A stretch of DNA of 64,000 bases from Bryoerythrophyllum caledonicum (GCA_963971425.1 OZ020525.1:18792187-18856186), one strand, 5' to 3'; positions 31,382-43,310 are shown, counted from the first letter of the stretch. Numbers and translations: made by a program. The notes: generated by a model from the letters alone, not told the origin.

Positions 31382-32467
31382 TCAAAGCCCTTCGATGTAA
31401 ACAACATTGTGCATTATTTTTTCATATCCACGTAGTACTTCTTCCAAAAGCATCAAAACATTTTTGGAAGCCGATGCACGCAAAAAAAAACATACGGTTG
31501 TTCATGCAAGAAAACATCCTTGGTTAGGTAGATACAAGCTTTTGGAAGCGTTTGTCCAAGTGACTTGCTGATAGTCATGACATACACGACGCAAATTGGA
31601 AACTACTTGTGACATATTGGGAAAGGAAGTCCGGCGCTCTTAATAACCAAAGTAACCTGTGGTATGAATGCAACGCAACGCACCCTATACAATCACATGT
31701 AAGGACTCTCCAATCAGTCGGGCCAAACAATGGCAAACAATGATTTTGGTGCCAATGCATCGTTTGGTTGATAGATGTAAATTATGCAAAAGGATCACCG
31801 GTGTACCAACTTTTAGCATAGATTTATGCAATGGTCACCCGCTCACTTCCAACATGTTCAAAAAATTGGATGAGATCACATTGGCACCATCTTCACCCTT
31901 CACCTATGAGCGCTTAGGAGAAGTTGAATTGCCCCAAGCACCATGTCAAGCACAAATACGATAATTTCTGCCACGTCTTTGTTGTATGCTGCAAGGATAG
32001 TGCGATTGCTAAAAAAAATTTTGCGCGAGGATTGTTCGCAATTTTGAGGTAAATTACATCAATTAGGCCCTTCATAGTCTATTGAGGGAGTACCATATTG
32101 GGTGAACAACAAATATAATAATTCTCAATAATGTCATGCTTTCCTTCTTCAAGCATCAAAAGCCAGTTTGCAAACATCCGAGTTCCCAGGTCTGCTTGCC
32201 TTGTAGCGGCATGCATACTTTGAAATAAGGCGGACACCTCAATGTGGCTTTACGTGTAATCTTTTCATGGAAGATTCCTTAATTCATGTTAATATAATGT
32301 CTAGTCGCAAGCCCTTTAGAACAACGTGCAAAACTTGTCTGAAATCGCCACACATTACAAAAGTGATTTCTCTATTAGGTATATCCTATCCCGATATGTT
32401 GCAAAGGTATGGTCAACAGCAACCTTGTTGACCATTGGCAACTCATCCCAAAGTGTGAGTCTTTCAG
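31382..32467 (-). pseudogene. Helitron helicase, C-terminal half
   Basis: Read from 32467 downward: AERLTLWDELPMVNK (the DEAPM Walker B-type motif, with A changed to L), VAISDKFCTLF-like (GDFRQVLPVV), RMFANWLL, MLEEGKHDII, then LHKSMLKVGTPVILLHNLH across frames (the LKxGxPIMLLRNL motif). The last part, TISKSLGQTLPKACIYLTKDVF-HEQPYV, is the TINKSQGQT...VFSHGQLYVA motif of PIF1/Helitron helicases, and ends near 31382. Many stops and frameshifts. The enzyme would unwind DNA during rolling-circle transposition. Confidence 0.88.
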
Positions 32468-32472
32468 CCTTA

Positions 32473-32792
32473 TGATACGGACATGACCTGTAGAACCTTC
32501 TAGTTCCTCATACTTTAAATTAGGCTTTAACTTGAGAAATCCTTTTAGTTTGCTTTTACTCTAGAACTTGGTTTTATATTAGAAATCCTTTTACTTTAGA
32601 TTAGGTTACATATAGGGATCGAGGCTAAAGAGTCCTTCATTCTCAACAACGCATCTTCTGGAGCCATTGCTCACCCCTCTTGTTGTTTCGTGTACTCAAC
32701 TTGTTAATCCAAGTTCATATCAGCTTTTCCTCTTCTAGTTCTTTTAGGGTTCTAATTCTTATTAAGTATTCTTGTATCTTGTGTCCCTGACA
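32473..32792 (+). repeat. 5' LTR of the chromovirus
   Basis: Starts TGATACGGACATGACCTGTAG and ends GTGTCCCTGACA. Alignable with 37071-37394 through blocks such as TTCTAGTTCCT, TTAAATTAGGCTTTAACTT, CACCCCTCTTGTTGTTTCG and GTTAATCCAAGTTCATATCA, with several substitutions and small indels. Confidence 0.88.
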
Positions 32793-33062
32793 GTTTGTTG
32801 AGACTAACGCCACTTGAGTATGAGAGCTAGGGCCCTTCTTGAGGTTGCGGTTTACCTCTTCTTTTTTGAAGGTGTACTAGCAATTTTAGAGGTTGCAATT
32901 GACCCCCTCTAGTCTGATATCGCATTTTGTCACAACGTTTGACTCTTATTCTTCTTGTGAGAGCAGCAGACAACCCCTCTGCCTGAAGGCTTGAAGGTTT
33001 AAAGGTTGCAATATATCCCCCATTAAGCCAAGATTTTACTTTCAAATATTTCAGCCTTTTAG

Positions 33063-34030
33063 TATGGCTCGAATTGAGGACTTTATTATGCCTAAATCCG
33101 CCGAGGCTAAGCTAGAGGCTATCTTTAATGCCACCAACACATTATCGGTCCGGACCACAACGATTGAAGAAGTCATTGGTAGCCTTCAACAACATCAATT
33201 TCCTGCCAACCTGTGATTTGACAAGATCCACCACCACAAGGAAAGGAACCTCGTGTAAGCCTGCTTGAGAAATTTGATGGCACGCAATCCAAGTTTCGAG
33301 GGTTTGTCAATCAAATTCGACTGATAATCGCCTTTCAGACAGAGCGCTACCCAACAAAATAATCACGTGTCAAATTGATTAAGACGATGTTTACGAGACA
33401 AACTTTATCCTGGTTAGTTCTTTTATTTGGAAAAGGTTCACCCATCTTGAACAACTTTCATACTTTTTTGGAGGCCTTTGCGAAAGCATTTGGAGAACAT
33501 GACTAGGCTCGTTGGGCAACAACAAAGATTCGGTCTCTATGGCAAGGGACACGTTCTCCATTATCCTACGCCTCAGATTTTTGACAACTTGTGCGCGACA
33601 TCTACTCGGATGAAGCAGCACTTATGAGCCAATTCTATTAGGGCTTTGAAGGATACTGTGAAGGATTTGTTGTTGTCACTCCCTGATCCGCAAACGCTCA
33701 ATGAGGCAATTAGTCAAGCGGTCAAGTGCGACAATCGACTCTTCCAACGTTACCAGGATCAGAGCTCATGGATTCCATCAAGGGCCGAATGACCTCATCT
33801 ATGTTAACGAGCAGTCTGAGTTGTCATCTCGAGGTTGCAGATATGAAAATTGACGCAATATGTATCAAACATCTTAGTCCAAAGTGAAGAAGCATCATAT
33901 CGAGGAAAGACTATGCTTATACTGCGGCGAAGGAGATCACAGAGTCCCTAATTGCCCGAAAAGGCCAAATCAAAGTATCATCAAGACCAAAGCTGCCATA
34001 GTCGAGGAAAACGAAGAAGCCCAACCACAA
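33063..34030 (+). pseudogene. chromovirus gag with zinc knuckle
   Basis: The N-terminal MARIEDFIMPKSAEAKLEAI is followed, across frame changes, by KFDGTQSKFRGFVNQIRLII, FGKGSPILNNFHTFLEAF, DLLLSLPDPQTLNEAISQAV and KCDNRLFQRYQD. The nucleocapsid zinc knuckle is CLYCGEGDHRVPNC (33913-33954), a perfect CX2CX4HX4C. The capsid would package element RNA. At least five frame breaks or stops. Confidence 0.88.
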
Positions 34031-34149
34031 TAGAAACCGTGCGACTGGATAGTTAAGTTTCACAACAACATTTTGGTTCCTCTCTTTCCGCTCAACATGC
34101 ACCTTGTTTTATCATTCCCTTGTCTTTTGGTCATCACTAACTTAAAACC

Positions 34150-36320
34150 ACTCCTTTGTTAGATTCAAGTGCATCTGCTTATTTTCTAGATGTAGAATTT
34201 GTCAAGAGTCACAAATTCCCTCTAGTCCAAAAATCTCAACCCGTCTATGTAGAAGTAATAGATGGACGACCTTTGTCCTCGGGCAGTATTATCCATGTAA
34301 AAATGCCTTTAGAAGTGACATTTAAAGGCCATAGTAGCCAAATTATCTTCAATGTCATTAGAACCCCATCAACCCTGTTATTCTTGGTCTCTCCTGGTTA
34401 GATAAAACAATCCATCTGTAGACTAGAAGTTGCGAAAGATGACTTTCCCCTTGCCTTTGGAATATCCTTGATCGTTGGACTTTTGGAACAACTTGGGAGT
34501 GCAAAGGTCTTTACCAAGATTGACCTATGTGGAGCTTATAACCTCGTACAAATCAAGGAAGGAGACAAATGAAAGATAACTTTCGTATAAGATATGGCCA
34601 TTTTGAGTACAATGTCGTGCCTTTTGGCCTTACAAATGCGCGAGCAGTTTTTCAGCACATGATCAATGATATTTTTCTTAAGCACCTTAACAACTCTGTT
34701 GTCATCTATTTACATGATATTCTCATATTTTCCAAGAATAAAGAAGATCATGAGAATCACATTCGTTTGGTGCTTAAAAAATTACGCGAGCGAGGACTCT
34801 ACGCCAAAGCCAGGGAAGTGTTTATTTCACTAAACCGAGATGGAGTTTTTGGGATTCATTTCAACTATGGAAGGCTTGAAGATGGACCCAAAGAAGGTAG
34901 AAGCTATAGTGTTTTGGGAAGTTCCAAAGACAGTTTGAGACGCACAACGTTTTCTTGGCTTTGCTAACTTCTATCGAATTTTCATCAAGAATTATTCACT
35001 AGTAGCTACTCCACTTACACGATTGACATGCAAAGACAAACTTGATTGGGGGCTGTCAACAGAGAAGGCATTTCAAGATCTTAAGACAACATTTACAACC
35101 ACACCAATCTTGGTGCATCCAAATTTTACAAAGACATTCAATTTGGAGACTGATGCCTCGGATTTTTCTTTAGAAGCTGTACTTTCACAGATGGGAGAGG
35201 ACGAGAAGTTTCATTCATTTACATTTTACTCTCGTATGTTTTTAACTGCCGAGATTAAATGTAAGTTTCACAATAAGGAACTTCTTGCTATTGTAGAGTC
35301 TTTTCAAAAGTGGCGTCATTTCCTTGAAGGAGTTGGGCATCCAGTGACTGTATATATAGATCAGAAGAATTTGGAGTACTTCATGTCATCTCGTGTTTTG
35401 AATCAGCGCCAAGCTCGATGGAATATGTCGCTATCCCGGTTTGATTTTATTATCACTTATCGACCCGGGAAGCAACAAGGACCATCTAATGCTCTATTGA
35501 GCAGATCGTATCTTACGTCCAAGGCTGGAGAGGCAACGTTTGATCGACCGTGCATAACTTTGTTGAAGCCAAAATTATTTCACCTTTGCGCTACTATTAT
35601 ACCAACACCTATTGATGATGACTTCCTTGACCAAGTGCGCATCGCAACCATTGAGGATCATGTGGCCTTCGACATCAAGCATCAACTTGGTAAAGACGAC
35701 AAATTTAAGGTGGAGGAAAATTTGTTATACTTTGAAGAACATTTATTCATTCATGAAGGTCAGACACGGCTTCAAGTTCTTCAATCTTGCCATGACTTCC
35801 CAATTGCGGGTCATTTTAAATACAACAAGACTTTGGAACTTCTTTCTAGAGATTTTTGGTGGCCCAAAATGTAGAAGGATCTCAAGAATTTTTGTTACCT
35901 CTTGTGTCATTTGTTCAAGCTTCAAGAATCCTCGGCATTGCCATTACAATCTCTTACAGCCATTGCCAATTCCACGCCGATCATGGTCTTCGGTATGTAT
36001 GGACTTCATTACAAATTTTCCGTCATCAAACTCATTTTATAGCATTTTTGTTGCCGTGGATCAGTTTACATAGATGGCGCACTTTGTCCCTTGCAAGAAA
36101 TCTTCGTCAAGTGAAGACACGGAAAGATTATTTCTTGATAATGTGTACTGGTATCATGGTCTACCAGACTGTATCTTATCTGATTGGGGAACCCAATTTG
36201 TATCAAAGTTTTGGAGATCTCTTTTTTAGATATTGAAAGTGGATATCAACCTCTCTTCAGCTTTCCATCCTCAAAGTGACCGTCAAACATAATGGGTTAA
36301 TGAAGTTCTTGAGGAGTATT
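34150..36320 (+). pseudogene. chromovirus pol: protease, RT, RNase H, integrase
   Basis: Protease at 34156-34401 begins LLDSSASAYFLD (normally DSGA, so the active-site glycine is lost). RT 34440-34970: FTKIDLCGAYNLVQIKEGD, FEYNVVPFGLTNA and YLHDILIFS, where the first catalytic Asp of YxDD is His. RNase H 35020-35560: ETDASDFSLEAVLSQ, NKELLAIVESF, VYIDQKNLEYF, RPGKQQGPSNALLSRS. Integrase 35700-36310: CHDFPIAGHFKYNKTLELL and RDFWWPKM (zinc-binding N-terminus, then a stop), MDFITNFPSS, LSDWGTQFVSKFW and NEVLEEY around the catalytic DDE. The 35023-35874 frame remains open for 283 codons; elsewhere it is broken. Confidence 0.9.
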
Positions 36321-36837
36321 TCCAATGTAGTATCAACTACTAGCAAGACAATTGGATGACATACTTGCCGCTAACAAAGTTTGATTGCAACAATACTCTT
36401 CATGCTTTAAATCAGCAAATGCCATTTTCTTCCGATTATGGTTATCAACCGAAGCTTGATCTGTTGAATTCACCGGCAACTAGTAACCCGGCAACGGATG
36501 ACTTTGCACGGCAACTTTCGCAAATTCAAGATGTTCCGAAGCTTCAACTGCAAGCCCCCTAAGAGTCTTGCAAGACATCTCCGGACAAATTTTGCAACCA
36601 AGCACATGTTTTTCAAGTTGGAGATAAAGTATGGCTTCTTCAATGGAATATCAAGACCAACAGTCTTGTGACAAGTTGGACTATCAGAGATTGGGACCAT
36701 TTGTCATCCAGAAGCAAATCAAACCAGTGGCACTTCGTCTTGAGCTGCCAACTTCCATGAAGGTACATCCAATCTTTCGTGTCTAGAACCTTATCAAGAG
36801 TCATCCTTACCAGAAAGAGTACAACAGCCACCGCCTA

Positions 36838-37059
36838 GTATTGAGGTTGAGAATCACGAAGAATATGATGTGGAAAAAATACTAGACTCGCGACGAAGGT
36901 GGAGCAAGTTGGAGTATTTGGTACACTATACCAGTTATGATATCAACAAACGAACGTGGGAATGAGCTGAGAACCTTGCAAACGTGTCTGATTTGGTATA
37001 GAAGTTTCATCGACTTTATCTGGAGAAGCCTAGGGCTCCTCTTGGAACTCGTCGCTTGA
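36838..37059 (+). pseudogene. C-terminal chromodomain of the integrase
   Basis: IEVENHEEYDVEKILDSRRR, then WSKLEYLVHYTSYDINKRTW, a stop in place of the next Glu, AENLANVSDLV and FHRLYLEKPRAPLGTRR. Spacing of aromatic residues (Y, Y, W) fits a chromodomain, which in chromoviruses steers integration towards modified chromatin. Ends just before the purine tract and the 3' LTR. Confidence 0.88.
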
Positions 37060-37070
37060 GAGGGAGGTAG

Positions 37071-37394
37071 TGTTTAGGGAACCTTCTAGTTCCTTTTACT
37101 TTAAATTAGGCTTTAACTTTTAGAAATCCTTCTACCTTGGTTTTACTTTAGAACTTGCTTTTACTTTAGAAACCCTTTTACTTTAGATTAGGTTGTATGT
37201 GGGAATTGAGGCTGAAGAGTCCTTCAGTTTCAACAAAGCGTCTCGTGGAGCCATCGCCCATCCCTCTTGTTGTTTTGTATACTCATCTTGTTAATCCAAG
37301 TTCATATCAGTTCAAATTCATATCAGTTTTCCTTCTTCTAGTTCTTTAGGGTTCTAGTTCTTGTCAAGTATTCTTCTAGCTTGTGTCCCTAACA
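37071..37394 (+). repeat. 3' LTR of the chromovirus
   Basis: A purine tract GAGAGGGAGGTAG precedes TGTTTAGGGAACC; the end is GTGTCCCTAACA, followed by CCTTA. A 15-bp local duplication (CAAGTTCATATCAGTT / CAAATTCATATCAGTT) is unique to this LTR. Confidence 0.9.
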
Positions 37395-37399
37395 CCTTA

Positions 37400-38661
37400 T
37401 TAACTTCAACAAATCACTTAGCCTACAAATGTTGCACACAAAATTCAAGTCTAACTCAATTGGAATTTTATACCTCAAATAAACGGTACTGCCTACGTGA
37501 GCCAGTATGCGGCAAATCCGGACGAAGCAAGTGCCAACGCAATCTCATTTTGCGCACGCATGGAATTCATGAGATTTTTCAATACGTCTTTTTAGTACAC
37601 ATAGTCCATTGACAAAATAAATCTTGTCTAAGATGGCAAGTATGCTTGATTGCATGACTCTGTTGTAAATTTTCCACTGCTTGTTTAACGTTTCAATTTG
37701 CAGTTGAACCTCTTACGTCAATTGTGCGACATTGTTCTTGTGTTGCTTCAAAATAGAAAGATTTTCTTGCAATTCTTTCATCAAGAATCCAAGTTGTGAC
37801 AAATAAAATTGTTTAGCAGCTTCTACATATTGCAAGCATTTGAGCAAATATGTTCAATGCAAGACTCTAAATCTGCTCCTGTAATGGTTGTTCCACACCA
37901 TTTTTTTGTAACTAATGCATGCAATCATGTGATATACTTTCACAAAATTGCTCCCGTAGTTGGCATGGGTTTGTTGGTTGTCCATGCATCAAGATAATTA
38001 CAAAAAGAAAATTGAGTTGAGCGCTTGATAGCATCACTGCAGCTTAATAGAGACATTGTTCATACTCTTCATCATTATTGTAAAGTCCACGCGCAATACA
38101 TGCAATGTTGAAAGTGTTAAAGACAACGCCTTCAAAAGTACGCAGGTCTAGAAATGATGTCACGCCTTTAACCACTGTCAAGTGTTTGGAGAAAGTATTC
38201 TTGTGTACCAAAGGACTGTCAAAGTAGATATGCCCTATTGCAAATCTTTACTTTTGAATTGTTCTTCTCGGGCTACGATGAAAAGCAAGAAGGAAAGTCC
38301 TCTTAAGAAATCACCTTGTCAAGTAGAATTGTTCGATTTGCCTCAAACCATTATGTTAGAGCTGTCATGTAATCTCGTATTGTGTTAAGAATGTCTATAA
38401 GATTCTCGTACGCATTATTGGTCACTTGTTGTTAATCGGATAGATGAAGTTGCAAATGTTGGATTTCTTCAGATTCATTGTGCATTGGAAATCCAAATAG
38501 CCGCCGGGCTGTGTTAATCACATGATTGTCCCTAATAAAATTTAAGCAGTTTTGTTCAACACACGTCCATGCATCCACCATGTACCGCTAATGGCTTGCA
38601 TAGAATATGTGGTAGTGGCGATTATACGGGTGAAGCATGTACACATAAAGATGTATCTGCA
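37400..38661 (-). pseudogene. Helitron helicase, N-terminal half
   Basis: Downstream of the CACTA insertion on the minus strand: YVYMLHPYNRHYHIFYAS, YMVDAWTCVEQNCLNFIRDN, ARRLFGFPMHNESEEIQ, LQLHLSD, TSFLDLRTFEGVVFNTFNIA, CIARGLYNNDEEYEQCLY, then KIYFVNG and NEIALALASSGFAA. Between NFIRDN and ARRLFGF the whole HUH Rep domain of autonomous Helitrons is missing (junction near 38505). The Walker A loop expected after VNG is also gone. Multiple stops. Confidence 0.87.
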
Positions 38662-39056
38662 TCCACTATAAGAAACCTGTGTTTTTTGTGATGTTCCAAA
38701 AAACGCAAAAAAATGTCTAAAAAAATAGGGATGATGTCCATGAAAACATCACCTAAAATTGGATCAACCGAAACATGCAAAAACATGGCAAAAATTGCAC
38801 TCAACATAGACAATGTTTACCTTAACATTTGTGCCAACATTTACGCGTGTCCTTGCTAACATCCCCCTGTTTGGTAGCTAACATCCCCAAGTTTGGGAGC
38901 TAACATGCCCACGTTTGCCAACTAACATCTCCATGTTTTTTACAATGTCCTGTTAATTCTGATGTTTTTTTAGATGTCACTTTTCAAAATGTTAATGTCC
39001 AGCGGAACGTCTACGATTTCAGGTGACATCACAAAAAACACGGGTTTCTTATAGTG
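38662..39056. mobile_element. CACTA-type MITE
   Basis: ATC (38659-38661) CACTATAAGAAACCTGTG ... CACGGGTTTCTTATAGTG ATC (39057-39059). The CACTATAAGAAA end and exact 3-bp duplication are CACTA/EnSpm hallmarks; inverted repeats run about 30 bp. The interior holds four ~22-bp units of GCTAACATCCCCATGTTTGG type (38855-38940). 395 bp, non-coding, inserted in the Helitron pseudogene. Confidence 0.9.
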
Positions 39057-39059
39057 ATC

Positions 39060-39704
39060 ACTATAATCCTCCCCAATCCGCCCTTGCTTATGATAGCATT
39101 TGGATCCACCTCCACAATTTGCAAACCTTCAAATTCAAAGTCTCTCAATGGAATGTTCAGAGAACATACTTGATGCTCGTTGCAAAAGACTATCACATAA
39201 TGCAGTGGCTAATATGCAAAGTGCAAAGCTGAGATTTATTGAAGAGACCCACTGACCCTCTTAACAACAATGTCCCGTCTGACATGCTACTATCATAATC
39301 ATCACCGACCATAATTACGCTAACCTCGTTTGATGTGGACATATTGTACCTTTGTCGATTTATCTAATAGAAGGCGCCGTTAGTGGAGGAAGCTCAAATT
39401 TTCCATGATCACAACACATACTAAAAAGTGGATTGGCTTTTGTTGAACCTCTTCCGGTGATGCGCTTGTCAAACCAATACAATGCGCAACAGGTGCCACA
39501 TTGAATGTTCATTTGCTGAAACACATGACAAATACTGCTAGCCACACTATCAACGACACAACGTGTTAACGACAAATCTGGAACCTGACGATTATTCTCT
39601 CGGACATTGGCACATTGTTCCACATTAGAACAACAATTAATTCCTAGATCCACTCGTTGATTGTTAATTGGACGTTTTTTTTTGCCTTCTTCGATGTGAT
39701 GCAT
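39060..39704 (-). pseudogene. Helitron ORF, N-terminal Cys-rich domain
   Basis: 39360-39704 reads HVFQQMNIQCGTCCALYWFD, KRITGRGSTKANPLFSMCCD, HGKFELPPLTAPS. This is the CxxCxAxYW...PxFSxCCxxGKxxLP signature that opens Helitron Rep-helicase proteins. Weaker similarity (QIVEVDPNAIISKGGLGRII) continues to the MITE at 39056. Confidence 0.85.
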
Positions 39705-39792
39705 TGTCTACTTCACGTTTCAACGTTTGTGCGTAGGGCACAATGTTTTTGCTTCAACCAACTTTTGCAAGCTTGAGGAGTTTTGTCTTTAA

Positions 39793-40951
39793 CCCCTAAA
39801 GTTCCTTGACAATTTCTGTCCAAAACTAGTCCAAAACTGCCATAGTCAAACATGGCCGCAATAATCACATTTTTTAGAAGAATTCTCAACTTTTAACCGT
39901 AAGATCTAAAACTAGACTCATGTATAATAATCCTGTAAAATTTTAGTTGCAATCCACCGCACGGATGTGAAGATTATAGTGTTTGAAGTGCAAGTAGTAG
40001 TTGTTTTTCCCTCATGCCCGACAAAGTCAGCTCACTTTGACTAAGCATATCTTCTAGTATTTACAGTACATTGTGTTGGAAACCATTACCAATGTAAAGA
40101 ATATGTTGTTAGCTAAGTGTGTGCAAAATTTGAGGTCATTTCGAGGGGAACATCATGCTCAAATAAATACTTTAGTGAAAGGGGGTATAAAACAATGCAA
40201 ATGACTACAAATGAAGTGAGAAATTATTTGCTAAATATGAATTTACAAATTTAGAAATCCGTACGGTTGAAATGTGGAGTTTAATTTTTTACTTATTTTA
40301 GATTTATTTTTTCTAAAACGGGTTAAATCTCTAATTTTAATGAGTTTATTGAATTATTCAAATATTATAGGTGAGGGCAGGGCTTCAAAATGGGGACCCT
40401 TCAAGAAATGAAGGGCCACGTCATTCACCCACTCCCATGTGCGGGACCCACGCAGCTCCGCGGGGGTGGCCCGCCATTGCAAGGCGGCATTTTTTATTTT
40501 TTTTAAATTTTTTTAAATTTTTTTTTCACACGTGCCATCTCTTTCAGTATCCGCAGCCCCTGCCATGCACCACTTTTTGCTATTTAAAAAAAAAATCTAT
40601 TTATCCCTTTTCTTGGAATTTGTAGGGTCTTCCCTTCCACTATCCCTCTCCTTGATTTGGGTTGCCCCACCCTTTCTCCACCCTTTGTGCCCCTACTTAC
40701 TGCCCCTCTTTCACACTTGTGTTTCATTGGTTCCCAGGGGTGCCCAGGCTGCCCATCCTCCCCATTTTTGACAATAGGTGGTACTAACTTTCAAACCGTA
40801 AATCCAAAAAAAAAATTAAAAATACCTCCACGAAGCTCTTATCAGGGCCGATCTACAATAAAAGTTTTTAAAAAAAAGGATTTTTTTTCGAATTTTAGGA
40901 ACCTGCCCAAAATGTGAAATCCCCCCGAAGGAGACTCTGGTCCTTTAGGGG
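39793..40951. mobile_element. TTAA-A element, long variant
   Basis: TTAA (39789-39792) CCCCTAAAGTTCCTTG ... CTCTGGTCCTTTAGGGG TTAA (40952-40955), 1,159 bp. The left part has the family blocks CGCACGGATGTGAAGATTAT and AGTGTTTGAAGTG; the right third (40370-40900) is C-rich sequence not seen in other copies. Both target copies are intact. Confidence 0.83.
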
Positions 40952-40955
40952 TTAA

Positions 40956-41668
40956 CAACCAAAAAAAAACTTTCAAAGTCCTTGTAAGTGGAGTAGAGGA
41001 AGAAGAGAGTTTAAGTTTGATTTTTTATGTTTTAGCACTTGTAAGAAAGTGCAATTATAATATATGTACACTTAAGATTTTAAAAAATTATCTTTATTTA
41101 AGAAAATTTTATTCTTTTGATTCAACCATCTCGATTGTATAATATTTGTTATATGTTTAAATGGTTTTAAGATAAATGCCGAGATAGGGTCACTTGCAAT
41201 CTTGGATTGGCATTTGCATCTATTAGAAAAGCAAATTCACAGTCAATGAATAAAATATCAATATTTTCTTTTTTTGAATGATTGTTTTGGCGTGATACCT
41301 CTTGTTAGTCTAACTATATTATTAACTTGTGGAATTTTTTATTTGTTTATTTTATAACTAGATCTATGTTATTGAATTATATGTTCATGTATAATCTAAA
41401 AATGGTTTTGTCTTTCTTTCTTATCTCATTCTTGTGTGTTAAGAATTGTGACTCCTTGCATCAATAACATTTATTTGCTTAATGAGTTAATGTGTTCATC
41501 ATATTGATTTGATAATGTTTAGTTCATCCTTACTCTTTGTAAGGATACATACTACACTTTGTAACTACATGAGGAGCAAATAGATAGTTTTATGAGTCCA
41601 ATTAGAAAGGGATTCAATTATTTATTCACATTGTAAAACAAAGATTTATGCTACAGTTATTCCTTCAT
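40956..41668. other. unassigned AT-rich sequence
   Basis: No gene, terminal repeat or tandem structure recognised. Confidence 0.5.
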
Positions 41669-41672
41669 TAAC

Positions 41673-43310
41673 CATTAAAGGACCAAGTGTCAAAAATGGG
41701 CTTTTTGAAAGTTTGGTACGGTTCATATGGTGTCAATTTACAACATTCTTCTTTGAAATTTTTACTGTAGATGGGCATTACTAAAACTTTAGTAGGAGTA
41801 CAGTTTTTCCTAACTCTGACATTTTATGAAATAATTAGAGGGTTTTGAATTTCAAACAAGGAGAACAAGCACGTTGAGCAATTCCAAAAGTTTTGCTAGG
41901 ACACTCTATTGAATGCGCAATTTTCTATACTAGCAAGTGATATTATTTCCTTTTGTATTGCCAATAAAAGTTATTTTCTTTAGTGAAAAAAAGCATACTA
42001 ATCCAAGTCAAACATTTTCACACATTGTCACACATTGTTGGGCAAGGTACCAAAAAACTTCTTCCTTTCTACATAAAACTAAGATACCTTCATTTCTTAC
42101 TTTTTGTTTCCTCCACAACATTATGTGGTGTAAACCTTCTTATTGACCATTTGGATGATCAATCTAGAACACATTAAGTTCACCAAAAATATAACTTAGC
42201 CCCTAAATTTCTTTGACAACTTCACATCAAAAACACATCAAAATTGCTTGTTTTAGTGTAATGAGAAAGGACCAAAAAAAAACTCTTACTTCTAGTTTTA
42301 ACCGTAGGATCTCAATTAAGACTTATTAAGTAACTTACTCGAAAAAATTCTTGAAGTTTGACCGCACGGATTGCAATATTATAGTGTTTGAAGTAGCCAA
42401 AAAGGTCCATTTTCTTCCCTGCATTTCATGGATCAACCGTACTTTGACTTCACTTGGTGTCAAATTTTTGCACTACACAAGGTCCAAATTCATTTCCATC
42501 ATGTTAAACATGATATTTGCTCCTTGTACTCCAATTTTTAGAGGTAGAAAAAGGATGTAGCATATTCAAAAAATTTGTGGAAGGAGTGGAGGTTCAAAAA
42601 TTGTCAATTTGTATTATAATTTTTTGTGAACTTTGTATGTTATAGAATGAGAATCCGAATGGTCAATAAGAAGGTTTATACCACATAATGTTGCGCAAAA
42701 AGTAAAAAGTAAAAATATGATGATCTCAAAGTTTTATGCGAAAAAGAAGAAGTTTTTTGGGTACCTTGCCCGACAATGTGCAATAATGTGTGAAAATGTT
42801 TGAATTGGATTTATATGTTTTTTTCCACTAAAGACAAGAGATTTTTTTGACAATATGAAAGGAAATAATATTATTAGCTAGTATTGAAAATCTCAAATTC
42901 AATAGAGTGTCCTGACAAAAGTTTTGGAGTTGCCCGACGTGCCTGCTCTCCCCATTTGAACTTCAAAACCATATAACATTTTCATAAAATGTCGGATTAA
43001 GGAAAAAAGTGGACTCAAACAAAACTTTTAGTGATGTCCATACACATTAAAAATATCAAAGAAATTTGTCATAAAATTAGACCATAGGAACCTACCCAAA
43101 CCTTCTAGAGTCCACGAGGGGACTCTTGGAAATTTAGGGGTTAAATTGGAAATTTTGAACCTCCACTCCTTGCACAATTGTTTTGAATATGCTACACACC
43201 TTCGATACCTCTAAAATTTGGGATATAAGGAACTAATACCATGCTCAACACAATGGTAATGGATTTAGACCTTGTGTAGTGCAAAACTTTGACACCAAGT
43301 GAAGTCAAAG
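41673..43310 (+). mobile_element. TTAA-A element split by a nested TTAA-A element
   Basis: TTAA (41669-41672) CCATTAAAGGACCAAGTGTC starts the outer copy. It breaks at 42195 and resumes at 43141 with ATTGGAAATTTTGAACCTCC, which in intact copies is contiguous with the AAGTTCACAAAAAAT block. It ends abruptly at about 43310, where the orientation switches. Confidence 0.78.
42200..43140 (-). mobile_element. TTAA-A element nested in 41673-43310
   Basis: TTAG (42196-42199, decayed TTAA) CCCCTAAATTTCTTTGAC ... CTCTTGGAAATTTAGGGG TTAA (43141-43144), 941 bp, opposite orientation to its host. Contains all family blocks in reverse order, including GACCGCACGGATTGCAATAT and GGAGTTGCCCGACGTGCC. Confidence 0.85.

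Larger units (their letters stand above)
32473..37394 (+). mobile_element. Ty3/gypsy chromodomain retrotransposon (complete structure, decayed)
   Basis: Two LTRs flank gag, protease, RT, RNase H, integrase and a chromodomain in that order, which defines a chromovirus. The 5-bp target duplication CCTTA is exact (32468-32472 and 37395-37399). Total 4,922 bp, inserted in the Helitron helicase pseudogene in opposite orientation. Numerous stops and diverged LTRs show it is old. A tRNA-type primer site after the 5' LTR was not recognised. Confidence 0.93.
31382..39704 (-). mobile_element. Helitron Rep-helicase element, decayed, with two nested insertions
   Basis: On the minus strand, protein-level similarity runs in the correct Helitron order from a Cys-rich N-terminal domain (39360-39704) through the helicase to its C-terminus (31382). 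It is interrupted by a Ty3/gypsy element (32473-37394) and a CACTA-type MITE (38662-39056). The HUH replication-initiator motifs are absent. Element termini (5' TC, 3' hairpin-CTRR) and the AT target site were not located. Confidence 0.85.

Noticed and set aside
32793-32830. Primer-binding site after the 5' LTR of the chromovirus
   Set aside because: The sequence after the LTR (GTTTGTTGAGACTAACG) does not match the usual initiator-Met tRNA complement, so no site is called.
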